From a virus, in the IMG/VR virus record IMGVR_UViG_3300010354_013855, positions 1-22,146 of that record: a DNA stretch of 22,146 nucleotides. One strand, written 5' to 3'. The translations under genes and the position numbers were made by a program. A model generated the notes under the pieces. It worked only from the letters and a program-made list of their open reading frames with translations, was not told where the DNA came from and did not search any database. Shown piece after piece: positions 1 through 7,542 of this stretch (positions are counted from its first letter, which is position 1; each line of letters begins with the position of its first letter).

Positions 1-361
1 TGAGAAACATGGCCTGTTTGACCTCAGCAGTTTCTTGCCCAAGAAGCCCACCGACGTGGAAATGAAAGTGATCAAAGAGATGTTCGAAGCATCAGTGGAT
101 GGTCAGCCTTACGATATCGAGCGTTGGGGTCAGTACTTCCGTCCCGCCGGTGTGCAGGCTCCTAGCGGTGCCAAGTCTAGTGATGAAGCTGTTGCTCCTG
201 CTGCGGCCGAAACCAAAGCAGCACCTGTACCTACTACCAGCAGCTTTGATGACGAAGAGGACGCACCGGTAGCATCTGCTCCAGTGACCAAACCAGCTGC
301 ATCAGGGCAGAGTGCGCAGGATATCTTGGCCATGATCCGTAGCCGTCAAACAGCCAAGTAA
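1..361 (+). CDS. C-terminal part of probable gp32-like ssDNA-binding protein (5' partial)
   Basis: The reading frame is open from base 2, so the gene starts upstream of the window. A TTG at 35 is internal: the frame upstream of it continues with plausible coding (EKHGLFDLSSFLPKK). What is visible is a short helical stretch (DVEMKVIKEMFEASVDG), then a low-complexity Ala/Pro/Ser/Thr linker holding an acidic patch (DDEEDAP), then a short conserved-looking end (SAQDILAMIRSRQ). Phage T4-type gp32 proteins end this way: a core domain, a flexible linker and an acidic or protein-binding tail. In T4, gp32 works with UvsX and UvsY on single-stranded DNA, and both are encoded 3-5 kb downstream here. The identity is inferred from tail layout and context, because the OB-fold core is outside the window. 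Another acidic-tailed DNA metabolism protein is possible. Confidence 0.55.
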   Translation, partial: EKHGLFDLSSFLPKKPTDVEMKVIKEMFEASVDGQPYDIERWGQYFRPAGVQAPSGAKSSDEAVAPAAAETKAAPVPTTSSFDDEEDAPVASAPVTKPAASGQSAQDILAMIRSRQTAK

Positions 362-364
362 TCT

Positions 365-1024
365 GTGCTGTCGCATCTGGATAGAGTTCTTTATCCAACC
401 CGCTGTGAGGTCATTGAAATAGTGCCCTCACAGCGGTATGTGTTTCCTATATTCAAAAATGGCAGCACCAGCTTGTACGATTGGAGCAAGGAAAATCGTA
501 CCAAGATATTGTTCAACGAACAGATAAAGAAAATACTCACTATCGATGTGATATTGCGAGATCCTAAAGATAGACTCATATCTGGGATCAACAGTTTCAT
601 ACATTATGTGTTGCGAGATAATCCTGAGTTGGATAGAAAAACTGTGACATGGTTTGCAACGAATTATTTTTATCTAGATCGGCATTATAGTAGTCAATTA
701 TCTTGGTTGGTTGCTTTGGCAAGATATCTTGATTCAAATTCTCGATTGACATTCCTGCCAATGTCTGCGGTGCAAGATATCGCCAACACACATCGTTCGC
801 CTGTAGATGTTGGCAAAGTCACCCACGAACTCGAAACTGTCATCAGCAGTATTGAAATTTGCAAAATGTATCAAAGATTAGACATGGTGCTGTATACGTT
901 GATTGGACAGTCATTGACTTGGCTACAGGTATTGGAGCATCTTCAACAACAAGATGCCGATGCCTATGATTTCGTAGTGACTTACGCAAAAAAAATAATA
1001 GAACCTTTGTATGTATTGTCCTAG
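365..1024 (+). CDS. Sulfotransferase-like protein
   Basis: This 219-residue protein carries the two short signatures of PAPS-dependent sulfotransferases. The first is a 5'-phosphosulfate loop, FKNGSTSL (residues 30-37). The second is a 3'-phosphate segment, RDPKDRLISGINSF (residues 65-78), with the Arg and Ser that normally hold PAPS. The family transfers sulfate from PAPS to sugar hydroxyls or other acceptors. The rest of the protein is unlike anything I recognise, and it is shorter than most family members. The start is GTG at 365, three bases after the previous stop, with no strong ribosome binding site, so translational coupling is likely. The end overlaps the next gene by 14 bases. The gene looks more AT-rich than its neighbours, which may mean recent acquisition. 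No PAPS synthesis gene is in the window, so host PAPS would be needed. Confidence 0.6.
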   Translation: MLSHLDRVLYPTRCEVIEIVPSQRYVFPIFKNGSTSLYDWSKENRTKILFNEQIKKILTIDVILRDPKDRLISGINSFIHYVLRDNPELDRKTVTWFATNYFYLDRHYSSQLSWLVALARYLDSNSRLTFLPMSAVQDIANTHRSPVDVGKVTHELETVISSIEICKMYQRLDMVLYTLIGQSLTWLQVLEHLQQQDADAYDFVVTYAKKIIEPLYVLS

Positions 1025-1892
1025 ACTAGATCATTTTGTGCGATTCAATGCCAATGGTACTGTGAGCCGTTGTGGACACATGGTATCCCCGCCTGAATTT
1101 GGATCACTGGCAGAGATGGAATCCAGCACTTGGTTGGCTGATGCCCGGCAAAAAATGCTCCAAGGTGAATGGCCCAAAGAGTGTGTAAGATGTCAAGAAA
1201 CAGATCCTGACAGCATTAGACGTTATGCCGAAAAGCTAGATAATTTGACCAGATTTCAAGATGACTATCTGCAGGTAGGCGGTGTGCTGGACAATCTATG
1301 CAATTCGGCCTGTATGACTTGCAACGAACATCTCAGCACTCGTATAGGCAGTCTCAAAGGTCGTGTGTTTCCCATAGTCAACAATCTAGATCGATTTTGG
1401 GATCTACCACAAGAACGCATAGCGCATCTAGATATCAATGGTGGTGAGCCCAGTTACAGCAAAAATTATCGCAAGATCCTGGAAAACTTGCCACCCAATC
1501 TACAAACGTTGAGACTCAATACCAACTGTAGCACCGTGCTCACTGAACTCAAACACATTGCACGCAGAACAGGAGTTGAAGTAACTGTGACTGTGAGCTG
1601 TGATGGTATTGGGCCTGTGCATGATCTCTTGCGCTGGCCTATACCTTGGTCTAAATTCTATGAGAATCTCATGATCTACAAAACCATGCCTGTGGATCTC
1701 AATCTCTGGACCACGGTTAGCATATTGAATGTGCATGATTTGGTCAATATACAAAAGTTCGCACAGGAACATGGTCTTGATCACTCTTATGCATATTTGA
1801 AAACACCCATAGAACTCAGCGTGGATTATAACGATCCCCATGCTGCCCAAGAATACATACGCGAACAGAAACGATTGAGAGGCATAGAATGA
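1011..1892 (+). CDS. Radical SAM protein with N-terminal twitch-like Fe-S domain (first copy)
   Basis: The 293-residue protein has the radical SAM cluster motif CNSACMTC (Cys97, Cys101, Cys104; CX3CX2C) and the SAM-binding GGEP at 144-147. Before the barrel lies a cysteine set, Cys3, Cys21, Cys58 and Cys61, spaced like the twitch/SPASM auxiliary-cluster domain normally found at the C-terminus (pattern C..17..C, then G-W-P-x-x-C-x-x-C). Such enzymes use SAM to make a 5'-deoxyadenosyl radical; SPASM/twitch members commonly modify peptides, but sugar and other substrates are known. The start at 1011 lies inside the end of the sulfotransferase-like gene, and the stop overlaps the SDR start by 4 bases (ATGA). 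A second, diverged copy lies at 2458-3615. Family assignment is firm; the substrate is unknown. Confidence 0.88.
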   Translation: MYCPRLDHFVRFNANGTVSRCGHMVSPPEFGSLAEMESSTWLADARQKMLQGEWPKECVRCQETDPDSIRRYAEKLDNLTRFQDDYLQVGGVLDNLCNSACMTCNEHLSTRIGSLKGRVFPIVNNLDRFWDLPQERIAHLDINGGEPSYSKNYRKILENLPPNLQTLRLNTNCSTVLTELKHIARRTGVEVTVTVSCDGIGPVHDLLRWPIPWSKFYENLMIYKTMPVDLNLWTTVSILNVHDLVNIQKFAQEHGLDHSYAYLKTPIELSVDYNDPHAAQEYIREQKRLRGIE

Positions 1893-2461
1893 AAATAGCC
1901 ATAACCGGACATACCGCTGGAATTGGTCGGGCATTGTGCCAACTGCTGACCAATCGAGGTCACGAGATAGTGGGACTCAGCAAACGCGAAGGCCATAATA
2001 TCCGTGTGATTCCGCGCATGGTACAGGCCATTGAACTCTGTGACTTGTTCATCAACAATGCCCAAGCAGGTTATGCCCAGACTGAACTGCTATACGCCAT
2101 ATGGGAACGTTGGCAAGGACAACCCAAGCATATCTGGTGCATCAGTACCATGATGACACAATCGCCCATGGATCCGCCTATTCCAGGACAGAGCATGATA
2201 TCAATGAGCGCATATCGCAATCAAAAGGTAGCATTGGAACATGCATGCCAGCAACTACGATGGAAAAATCATTTACCCAACATCACGGTTATACGTCCAG
2301 GAGGCGTTGCTACACAGCCAGATCAACAATCACCGTGGCCCTATGCTAATGTGTATGCATGGTCTAATAATTTACTAGAAATCATGATCAATGCTGCAAA
2401 TAGCCAACTTGGTATACAAGAAATATCGCTTGGACCTGTCAAGTCTGCTATCCAACTATGA
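1889..2461 (+). CDS. Short-chain dehydrogenase/reductase (SDR)
   Basis: This 190-residue protein has the classical SDR landmarks: the cofactor loop TGHTAGIG (residues 6-13), the NNAQ motif (56-59), a catalytic Ser86 in CISTM, the pair Tyr109-x3-Lys113, and the RPGG turn (136-139). It should bind NAD(P) and oxidise or reduce a hydroxyl/keto group, possibly on a sugar nucleotide, although short SDRs act on many substrates. At 190 residues it is short for the family (about 250), with a compact C-terminal substrate region. It is coupled by 4-base ATGA overlaps to a radical SAM gene on each side, so all three are probably translated together and act on the same product. The fold and catalytic residues are clear; the substrate is not. 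Confidence 0.85.
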   Translation: MKIAITGHTAGIGRALCQLLTNRGHEIVGLSKREGHNIRVIPRMVQAIELCDLFINNAQAGYAQTELLYAIWERWQGQPKHIWCISTMMTQSPMDPPIPGQSMISMSAYRNQKVALEHACQQLRWKNHLPNITVIRPGGVATQPDQQSPWPYANVYAWSNNLLEIMINAANSQLGIQEISLGPVKSAIQL

Positions 2462-3615
2462 ATCCACGAGACTTCCTGACCAATCGTAATTTTTGTCCAA
2501 TGCCCTGGACTGGATTGATGTATAACTTTGATGGCTCAGTCAAGAATTGCATTCGCAGTGCTGGCAAAATTGGAAACATACAACACACACCTATCCAAGA
2601 TATCTTGCAAGGTCCAAAGAATATCCAAACTCAACAAAGCATGCTGGACCGACAACCGGGGTCAGATTGTTACACCTGTTATGATCTCGAGCAAGACAAA
2701 TCAGGATTCGATATCATCAGCGATAGGGTCTTTTATTTGCGCGAGCTCAAACAGCTACCCATGTCCACTTATCAACTGGGTCATCATGACCTGCACACCA
2801 TAGATATTCGATGGACCAATTTGTGTAATTTTTCTTGTGTGTATTGTAGCCCAGAATTCTCCAGCCGTTGGGCGTCTGAATTAAACATCAAGACAGCTGA
2901 ACCCACAGAACAACAGCGACAGGACTTTAAATCATATATTTTCAAACACGCCGCCCAATTAAAGCATGTGTATCTAGCAGGTGGCGAGCCATTGTTGATC
3001 AAAGAAAATCTTGAATTGTTGGATTTACTAAATCCAGACGTAAACCTACGAATCAATACCAATCTCAGCAAAGTAGACACACGCATATTCGAAAGGGTCT
3101 GTGAGTTCAAAAACGTTCATTGGACAGTAAGCGTAGAAACCCAGGCACATGAATTTGAATATATCCGGCATGGTGGTCGATGGCAAGACTTTTTGGATAA
3201 CCTTGACGTTATCGCCAATCTAGGTCACAAGATCACTTTCAACATGTTGCATTTCTTATTGAATTACAACAGCATATTCGACTGCGTGGATTTCTTGAGG
3301 CATCGCGGATTCCACGCCAATTCTTTTGTGATTGGAGCATTGCTTACCCCAGAATACCTAAACATTAGACATCTCCCAGAACATGTGTTACAATCAGTCA
3401 AGAAAGAACTGCAATCACGGATCAATCAAGCACCAGGTTATTTGTTAGAAGATAGTTACAAAAACATGCTGCGCTATATCGATCAACCAATGGAAAAAAA
3501 TCTTTCCGGATCGTTTTCTATGTTGGCACGACTGGATCAACGACGTGGACTCAACAGTTCCGAAATATTTCCGGAGCTATACAAACTTTTTAATCAAGGA
3601 AACTACCATGGGTAA
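2458..3615 (+). CDS. Radical SAM protein with N-terminal twitch-like Fe-S domain (second copy)
   Basis: The 385-residue protein repeats the architecture of the enzyme at 1011-1892. An N-terminal cysteine set (Cys13, Cys31, Cys71, Cys74) resembles a twitch auxiliary cluster. It is followed by the radical SAM motif CNFSCVYC (Cys123, Cys127, Cys130) and GGEP at 175-178. It is about 90 residues longer, with an extra C-terminal region after the barrel. The two proteins are clearly diverged, so they probably act on different positions or steps rather than being redundant. The start ATG overlaps the SDR stop by 4 bases. The last 8 bases overlap the start of uvsX, tying this accessory gene directly to the recombination genes. 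The reaction cannot be deduced from the sequence. Confidence 0.88.
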   Translation: MNPRDFLTNRNFCPMPWTGLMYNFDGSVKNCIRSAGKIGNIQHTPIQDILQGPKNIQTQQSMLDRQPGSDCYTCYDLEQDKSGFDIISDRVFYLRELKQLPMSTYQLGHHDLHTIDIRWTNLCNFSCVYCSPEFSSRWASELNIKTAEPTEQQRQDFKSYIFKHAAQLKHVYLAGGEPLLIKENLELLDLLNPDVNLRINTNLSKVDTRIFERVCEFKNVHWTVSVETQAHEFEYIRHGGRWQDFLDNLDVIANLGHKITFNMLHFLLNYNSIFDCVDFLRHRGFHANSFVIGALLTPEYLNIRHLPEHVLQSVKKELQSRINQAPGYLLEDSYKNMLRYIDQPMEKNLSGSFSMLARLDQRRGLNSSEIFPELYKLFNQGNYHG

Positions 3616-4669
3616 ACCATTTGACGTAAGCAAGTTCCGCAAGGAAATCACCAAAAGTATCGACGGATTATCAATCGGATTTAATGATCCCACCGACTGG
3701 ATTAGCACAGGCAACTATGCTCTCAACTACCTGATCTCAGGCGATTTCAACAGAGGTATTCCACTAGGCAAGGTCACTGTGTTCGCAGGTGAGTCAGGTG
3801 CAGGCAAGAGTTATATCTGCTCAGGCAACATCATCAAGAACGCACAAGAGCAAGGCATATTCGTAGTGTTGATTGATTCAGAAAACGCACTAGACGAGGA
3901 TTGGCTCAAAGCACTAGGTGTAGACACATCAGACAGCAAACTGCTGAAATTAAGCATGGCCATGATCGACGATGTGGCCAAGACCATTTCAACATTTATG
4001 GCTGATTACAAGGCCTTGCCCGACGGCGAGCGACCCAAGGTCATGTTTGTAATTGACAGTTTGGGCATGTTGCTCACTCCCACAGACGTGAACCAGTTTG
4101 ATGCAGGTGAGATGAAAGGTGACCTAGGTCGCAAGCCCAAAGCACTTACAGCCCTTGTGCGTAACTGTGTGAACATGTTTGGCAGTTATAACGTGGGCCT
4201 GGTATGTACCAATCACACCTACGCCAGCCAGGACATGTTTGATCCCGATGACAAGATCTCAGGTGGTCAAGGCTTTATCTATGCCAGCTCGATCGTGGTA
4301 GCCATGAAAAAGCTCAAGCTCAAAGAGGACGAAGATGGCAACAAGATCTCAGACGTGATGGGCATCCGATCAGCCTGCAAGGTCATGAAAACACGCTATG
4401 CCAAGCCCTTTGAAGGCGTGCAGGTCAAGATCCCATACGAAACAGGCATGAATCCCTACTCAGGACTCACTGACCTGGCCGAGAAGAAAGGCCTGCTCAA
4501 AAAGGATGGTAACAGGCTCATGTTTATCACTTCAGACGGTGAGATCATCAAGCACTTCCGCAAAGGCTGGGAAGCCAACGAAGATGGATGCTTGGACAAA
4601 CTCATGGTAGACTTCCAAAATCAGAAAACAGAGGTAAGTAACTCTGAAACTGATTCGGAGGAAGCCTAA
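3608..4669 (+). CDS. uvsX: UvsX-like RecA-family recombinase
   Basis: This 353-residue ATPase has a Walker A, GESGAGKS (residues 61-68), and a Walker B, VMFVID (145-150), in the RecA/UvsX layout. An N-terminal segment lies before the ATPase core, and the C-terminal tail ends in an acidic stretch (ETDSEEA). UvsX forms filaments on single-stranded DNA and drives strand invasion for recombination-dependent replication and repair. I chose ATG 3608 rather than an in-frame start 63 bases upstream: the downstream ATG follows an AAGGAA ribosome binding site, begins the conserved MGKPFDVSKF segment and leaves only an 8-base overlap with the radical SAM gene. The stop overlaps the next start as TAATG. 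The pairing with a UvsY-like gene two positions downstream strengthens the assignment. Confidence 0.93.
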   Translation: MGKPFDVSKFRKEITKSIDGLSIGFNDPTDWISTGNYALNYLISGDFNRGIPLGKVTVFAGESGAGKSYICSGNIIKNAQEQGIFVVLIDSENALDEDWLKALGVDTSDSKLLKLSMAMIDDVAKTISTFMADYKALPDGERPKVMFVIDSLGMLLTPTDVNQFDAGEMKGDLGRKPKALTALVRNCVNMFGSYNVGLVCTNHTYASQDMFDPDDKISGGQGFIYASSIVVAMKKLKLKEDEDGNKISDVMGIRSACKVMKTRYAKPFEGVQVKIPYETGMNPYSGLTDLAEKKGLLKKDGNRLMFITSDGEIIKHFRKGWEANEDGCLDKLMVDFQNQKTEVSNSETDSEEA

Positions 4670-4908
4670 TGCCCCATCTAGCAAGTGAAATCTGGAGTGA
4701 ACTCAAACGCTATATCAACACCGTGGATCGTGACGAAGCAGCCGAGACCTTGGTCAGTGTGCTGGTAGATCATGACATCGATGCTGATGACATCCGTGAT
4801 GCTTTCAAAGGCGATGGTGAAATCAAACGCGCCTTGACCAGCTATTTGGATGATGCTGATGAGGAAGCAGAGGAATATGACGAAGAATACGAAGATGACG
4901 AGGACTGA
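4669..4908 (+). CDS. Small acidic protein between uvsX and uvsY
   Basis: A 79-residue protein starts with a predicted helical domain (SEIWSELKRYINTVDRDEAA, residues 6-25), continues through VLVDHDIDADDIRDAFKG and IKRALTSYLDD, and ends in a strongly acidic tail from residue about 60 (DADEEAEEYDEEYEDDED). Small proteins of this kind occur near uvsX in T4-like phages of aquatic bacteria, as far as I remember, but I know no assigned function. A strong GGAGGAA ribosome binding site precedes the TAATG junction with uvsX, and its own stop overlaps uvsY as TGATG. The acidic tail could mimic DNA or contact a recombination protein, as the gp32 tail does; this is inference. Confidence 0.85.
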   Translation: MPHLASEIWSELKRYINTVDRDEAAETLVSVLVDHDIDADDIRDAFKGDGEIKRALTSYLDDADEEAEEYDEEYEDDED

Positions 4909-5360
4909 TGTGGTATAGCCGCGTAGTAGCCAATCTTGGTTGTATCCCCGACTTCATAGCTCATTACGAGCGTGAGCTAGAGGATGCCAAACGAGATTGT
5001 CGCATAGGTGGCATAGTGGAGAAAAACATCTCTGCGCTGCCGGGCATAACCGAGCAACGATTCAACCAGCTTCAAGAGATCGAAGCTGTGTTGAACTATC
5101 TCAACATCCAACTGCGCAAGATACGCCGTAAACACTTCCAAAAATATCTGGAAGCCTATGCCCGCGCACTCACCAGCCGAGACGCAGAAAAGTATGTGGA
5201 TGGTGAAGATGAAGTGATTGATTTTGAGACTATTATTAACGAAGTGGCTCTGCTGCGCAATCGCTGGCTGGGCATCATGAAGGGCTTGGATACCAAACAG
5301 TGGCAGATGGGCCATATCGTTAGACTGCGTACAGCAGGCATGGAAGATATCACTGTATGA
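4908..5360 (+). CDS. uvsY: UvsY-like recombination mediator
   Basis: The 150-residue protein is largely helical, with a basic central segment (LNYLNIQLRKIRRKHFQKYL) and a conserved end (LRNRWLGIMKGLDTKQWQMG, then HIVRLRTAGMEDI). Its length is close to T4 UvsY (about 137 residues), and its position two genes after uvsX fits. UvsY binds single-stranded DNA and loads UvsX onto gp32-coated strands. The N-terminal WYSRVVANL and the SRDAEKYVDGEDEVIDF stretch match what I recall of UvsY-like proteins in marine T4-like phages. Direct similarity to T4 UvsY is weak by eye, so the call rests on family memory plus context. Start and stop overlap neighbouring genes (TGATG and ATGA). Confidence 0.75.
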   Translation: MWYSRVVANLGCIPDFIAHYERELEDAKRDCRIGGIVEKNISALPGITEQRFNQLQEIEAVLNYLNIQLRKIRRKHFQKYLEAYARALTSRDAEKYVDGEDEVIDFETIINEVALLRNRWLGIMKGLDTKQWQMGHIVRLRTAGMEDITV

Positions 5361-5893
5361 AGCCCGGCAAGATCTTGTTAGATATACCACAACAGTACGC
5401 CAGTGTCAACGATCGCCATAGGCGCGAATGGTTCATAAACGATTTGGCGCAGCATCATGGTTGGCGGTGTGGTGCCGAGATTGGCGTGCGGTTTGGTCGT
5501 ACTCTTTTTTGCCTGTTAGACAACAACCCAAATTTAGCAATGTGGGCTGTAGACAAAGACATCACACAGTTTCACAATCAAGATGTGCAAAATCGTTATG
5601 GCACCAGACTCAATGTGCTTTCCGGCATGAGTTGGGATATGGCAGCGCATGTGCCGGATCAAAGTCTTGATTTTTTCTTTATAGATGCAGGACATGGCTA
5701 CAAAAGCGTGATCCGTGATCTAGTGGCCTGGGTGCCGAAACTACGCCCTGATGGGTGGTTCATAGGTCATGACATCAACTTTCCTGCCGTAAATCAAGCC
5801 GTAGTCGATCATTTTGGACATTATTGTGTAGGTCCTGACAATGTGTGGTTCTTGCCTCCCACACATGATGTAAGCATGCTGATAAAATTATAA
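5357..5893 (+). CDS. Class I SAM-dependent methyltransferase (family 24-like)
   Basis: The 178-residue protein has a Rossmann-type SAM-binding start, AEIGVRFGRT (residues 40-49), an acidic residue at the end of the second strand (AVDKD, 64-68), and FFFIDAGHGYKSVIRDL (106-122) followed by LRPDGWFIGHDI. This fits the Methyltransf_24 group, which often acts on sugars or small molecules in glycan clusters. It is the last gene of the plus-strand recombination operon, overlapping uvsY by 4 bases. Its stop overlaps the convergent transferase gene by 6 bases. A second protein of the same type is encoded at 13748-14326. The methyl acceptor is unknown; glycan is likely from the neighbourhood. Confidence 0.8.
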   Translation: MKPGKILLDIPQQYASVNDRHRREWFINDLAQHHGWRCGAEIGVRFGRTLFCLLDNNPNLAMWAVDKDITQFHNQDVQNRYGTRLNVLSGMSWDMAAHVPDQSLDFFFIDAGHGYKSVIRDLVAWVPKLRPDGWFIGHDINFPAVNQAVVDHFGHYCVGPDNVWFLPPTHDVSMLIKL

Positions 5894-6724
5894 CAGCAAT
5901 CTAGCCAAGGGCTCACCAGTTTCAATCTCCGGTATCAGCCACTCTGTGTGTGCCAACTGCTCTAACCACTGTTCACGATCTGGCATCACAGGGTTTTCTA
6001 TCTGTGAAAAATCAAGATTGGCCACAGGCGCAGCCAAACTGTTTGCACCCACAAACGCAGGCACACCACTCAAGATGGCCTGTGTGCCAGGACCGCTGTT
6101 GTGGTTGATCACGGCCCAGGCATCCGCCAAACAGCGATCATAATCAAAGCCATCATAGGTACCTGGCACAGGCTGTGGACTCTGTATCCAGCAACCGGGT
6201 ATGTGGGCTATGCGCTGCCTGGGATGTGGACGTATGATCAAAGGGCGGCTGGTATGCTGCCGTAGTCGAGCTGCGGTTTCTGTGAGCCAGGCCACAGCAG
6301 GTGGTTGACCAGCCCATTGCTCACTATCGTCTCGCTGCATGGCGATGACCACATTGACGCCACGTTCACGCCAGGGTTTCAACCTTAGTCTCAACTGAGC
6401 AGCACGACCAGGCCGTATCTCGCCTGGATAACAGCCCTGCCAAGTACCATTCATGCCCAATTTCCAGGTAAGGTCACGCTGTATCATGCCAACTTCGGCC
6501 ACGATCACAGGTCGATTACTAGCACGAAACAACTGCCATATCTGTTGATTGGATCGCATGCGCCCATGCCATAGCACGCTCCAGATCACCGCCACATCTG
6601 CGCTGCTGTCCATACTGGCATGTGCGATTCCCAGCCTATCTAGTCCTGCTCGGATGGCTGCAAACACAGGTGGGCTATTGAGCGCACCATATTGATCAAA
6701 TATACCCACACGTAGATTTGGCAT
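5888..6724 (-). CDS. GT-B-like capsule/glycan transferase paralogue 1
   Basis: This 278-residue protein has the second-half layout of GT-B-type capsule transferases (Kdo or glycerophosphate transferase-like): PWRERGVNVVIAMQRDD, RPLIIRPHPRQR, and then the acceptor/donor loop NHNSGPGTQAILSGVPAFVG. It ends with a family-specific tail, MPDREQWLEQLAHTEW followed by PEIETGE. The closest paralogue in the window is the gene at 10053-10991 (shared PWR..G..V....QRD, RPHP and MPDREQWL). The gene stands alone on the minus strand between plus-strand blocks. Its ATG lies 11 bases from the ATG of the divergent glycosyltransferase gene, so any promoter must overlap that neighbour. An AAGG ribosome binding site is possible about 9 bases upstream. 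The specific sugar is unknown. Confidence 0.72.
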   Translation of the reverse strand: MPNLRVGIFDQYGALNSPPVFAAIRAGLDRLGIAHASMDSSADVAVIWSVLWHGRMRSNQQIWQLFRASNRPVIVAEVGMIQRDLTWKLGMNGTWQGCYPGEIRPGRAAQLRLRLKPWRERGVNVVIAMQRDDSEQWAGQPPAVAWLTETAARLRQHTSRPLIIRPHPRQRIAHIPGCWIQSPQPVPGTYDGFDYDRCLADAWAVINHNSGPGTQAILSGVPAFVGANSLAAPVANLDFSQIENPVMPDREQWLEQLAHTEWLIPEIETGEPLARLLL

Positions 6725-6730
6725 TAAATA
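6723..6730 (+). promoter_or_regulatory. Possible T4-type late promoter element (ATTAAATA)
   Basis: ATTAAATA matches 6 of 8 positions of the T4 late consensus TATAAATA, including the TAAATA core. It ends 5 bases before the ATG at 6736, the same spacing as the two perfect matches at 12539-12546 and 19245-19252. It overlaps the start codon of the divergent gene. No Shine-Dalgarno sequence is seen before 6736. Confidence 0.45.
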
Positions 6731-6735
6731 ACCTT

Positions 6736-7542
6736 ATGAAATATTCAGTAGTTACCACATTCCATAACCCTGGATACAAACATTATGGCCAGCGCATGAT
6801 ACAGAGCTGGTTAGCATCCTGGCCCGAACAAGTTGACTTGGTAGTTTATGCTGAAAACTGTGAGGTCCAGGAAGCTGGCCACAATCTTGTGATTCGCGAT
6901 ATCTCAATATGTCAAGACCTAACAGATTTCAAAAATAAATGGCAAGATGTACCGCGAGCTAACGGTGATGTCACTGATGATCCTGTGCGCAGCCAGCGCA
7001 GAGATTCAGGTAAAGGATTCAAATGGGACGCTGTAAGATTCGCACACAAGGTCTACAGCATCTTTCATTGTGCCCGGAATCATGCTACTGATTGGCTGAT
7101 CTGGATGGATGCAGACATGGTGTGCCACAGCCCAGTAACACTATCTGATCTAGATCGCCTGTGTCCGCCAGACCGTGATTTGTGTTTTTTAGGTCGTCAA
7201 GGCAAATACTCAGAATGCGGTTTGTATGCCATGAACTTGACCAGCCAACCTGTGATAGCTTGGTTGGAAGATTTCCAAAGATTTTATGATAATGCAGAAC
7301 AAGGAATCTTTACCTTGGCTGAGTGGCATGACAGTTTTGTTTTTGATGCTGTGAGGACTAGACATCAACTGCGTGAATTAGATTGGGCAGCAGGCATAAT
7401 AACCGGAGAAGGCCATCCTTTGATCAACAGTGAATGGGGAGCTTATCTTGATCATCTCAAAGGAGCCCGCAAAGATCTTGGACGTAGCAAGCGCACTGAT
7501 CTACGAGTAAGACGAACAGAAACTTATTGGACCCAACAGTGA
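6736..7542 (+). CDS. GT-A-type glycosyltransferase with DAD motif
   Basis: The 268-residue protein starts with a GT-A-like strand (MKYSVVTTFHN) and carries the metal/nucleotide-sugar motif WLIWMDADMV with DAD at 125-127. It is followed by LGRQGKYSECGLYAMNL and a WHDSFVFDAV segment that probably forms the active site. It should transfer a sugar from a nucleotide donor. I place the start at ATG 6736; a TTG at 6718 in the same frame would overlap the divergent gene and adds residues unlike a GT-A start. The stop overlaps the next gene as GTGA (7539-7542). Acceptor and sugar are unknown. Confidence 0.78.
   Translation: MKYSVVTTFHNPGYKHYGQRMIQSWLASWPEQVDLVVYAENCEVQEAGHNLVIRDISICQDLTDFKNKWQDVPRANGDVTDDPVRSQRRDSGKGFKWDAVRFAHKVYSIFHCARNHATDWLIWMDADMVCHSPVTLSDLDRLCPPDRDLCFLGRQGKYSECGLYAMNLTSQPVIAWLEDFQRFYDNAEQGIFTLAEWHDSFVFDAVRTRHQLRELDWAAGIITGEGHPLINSEWGAYLDHLKGARKDLGRSKRTDLRVRRTETYWTQQ

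Noticed and set aside
747-785. TTGACA with a possible downstream -10 inside the sulfotransferase-like gene
   Set aside because: No good -10 hexamer lies at 16-18 bases and it is in the middle of a coding region.
1500-1934. Open frame of 144 codons on the minus strand
   Set aside because: It is antisense to the radical SAM gene, has no ribosome binding site or family motif, and the plus-strand frame carries clear catalytic motifs.
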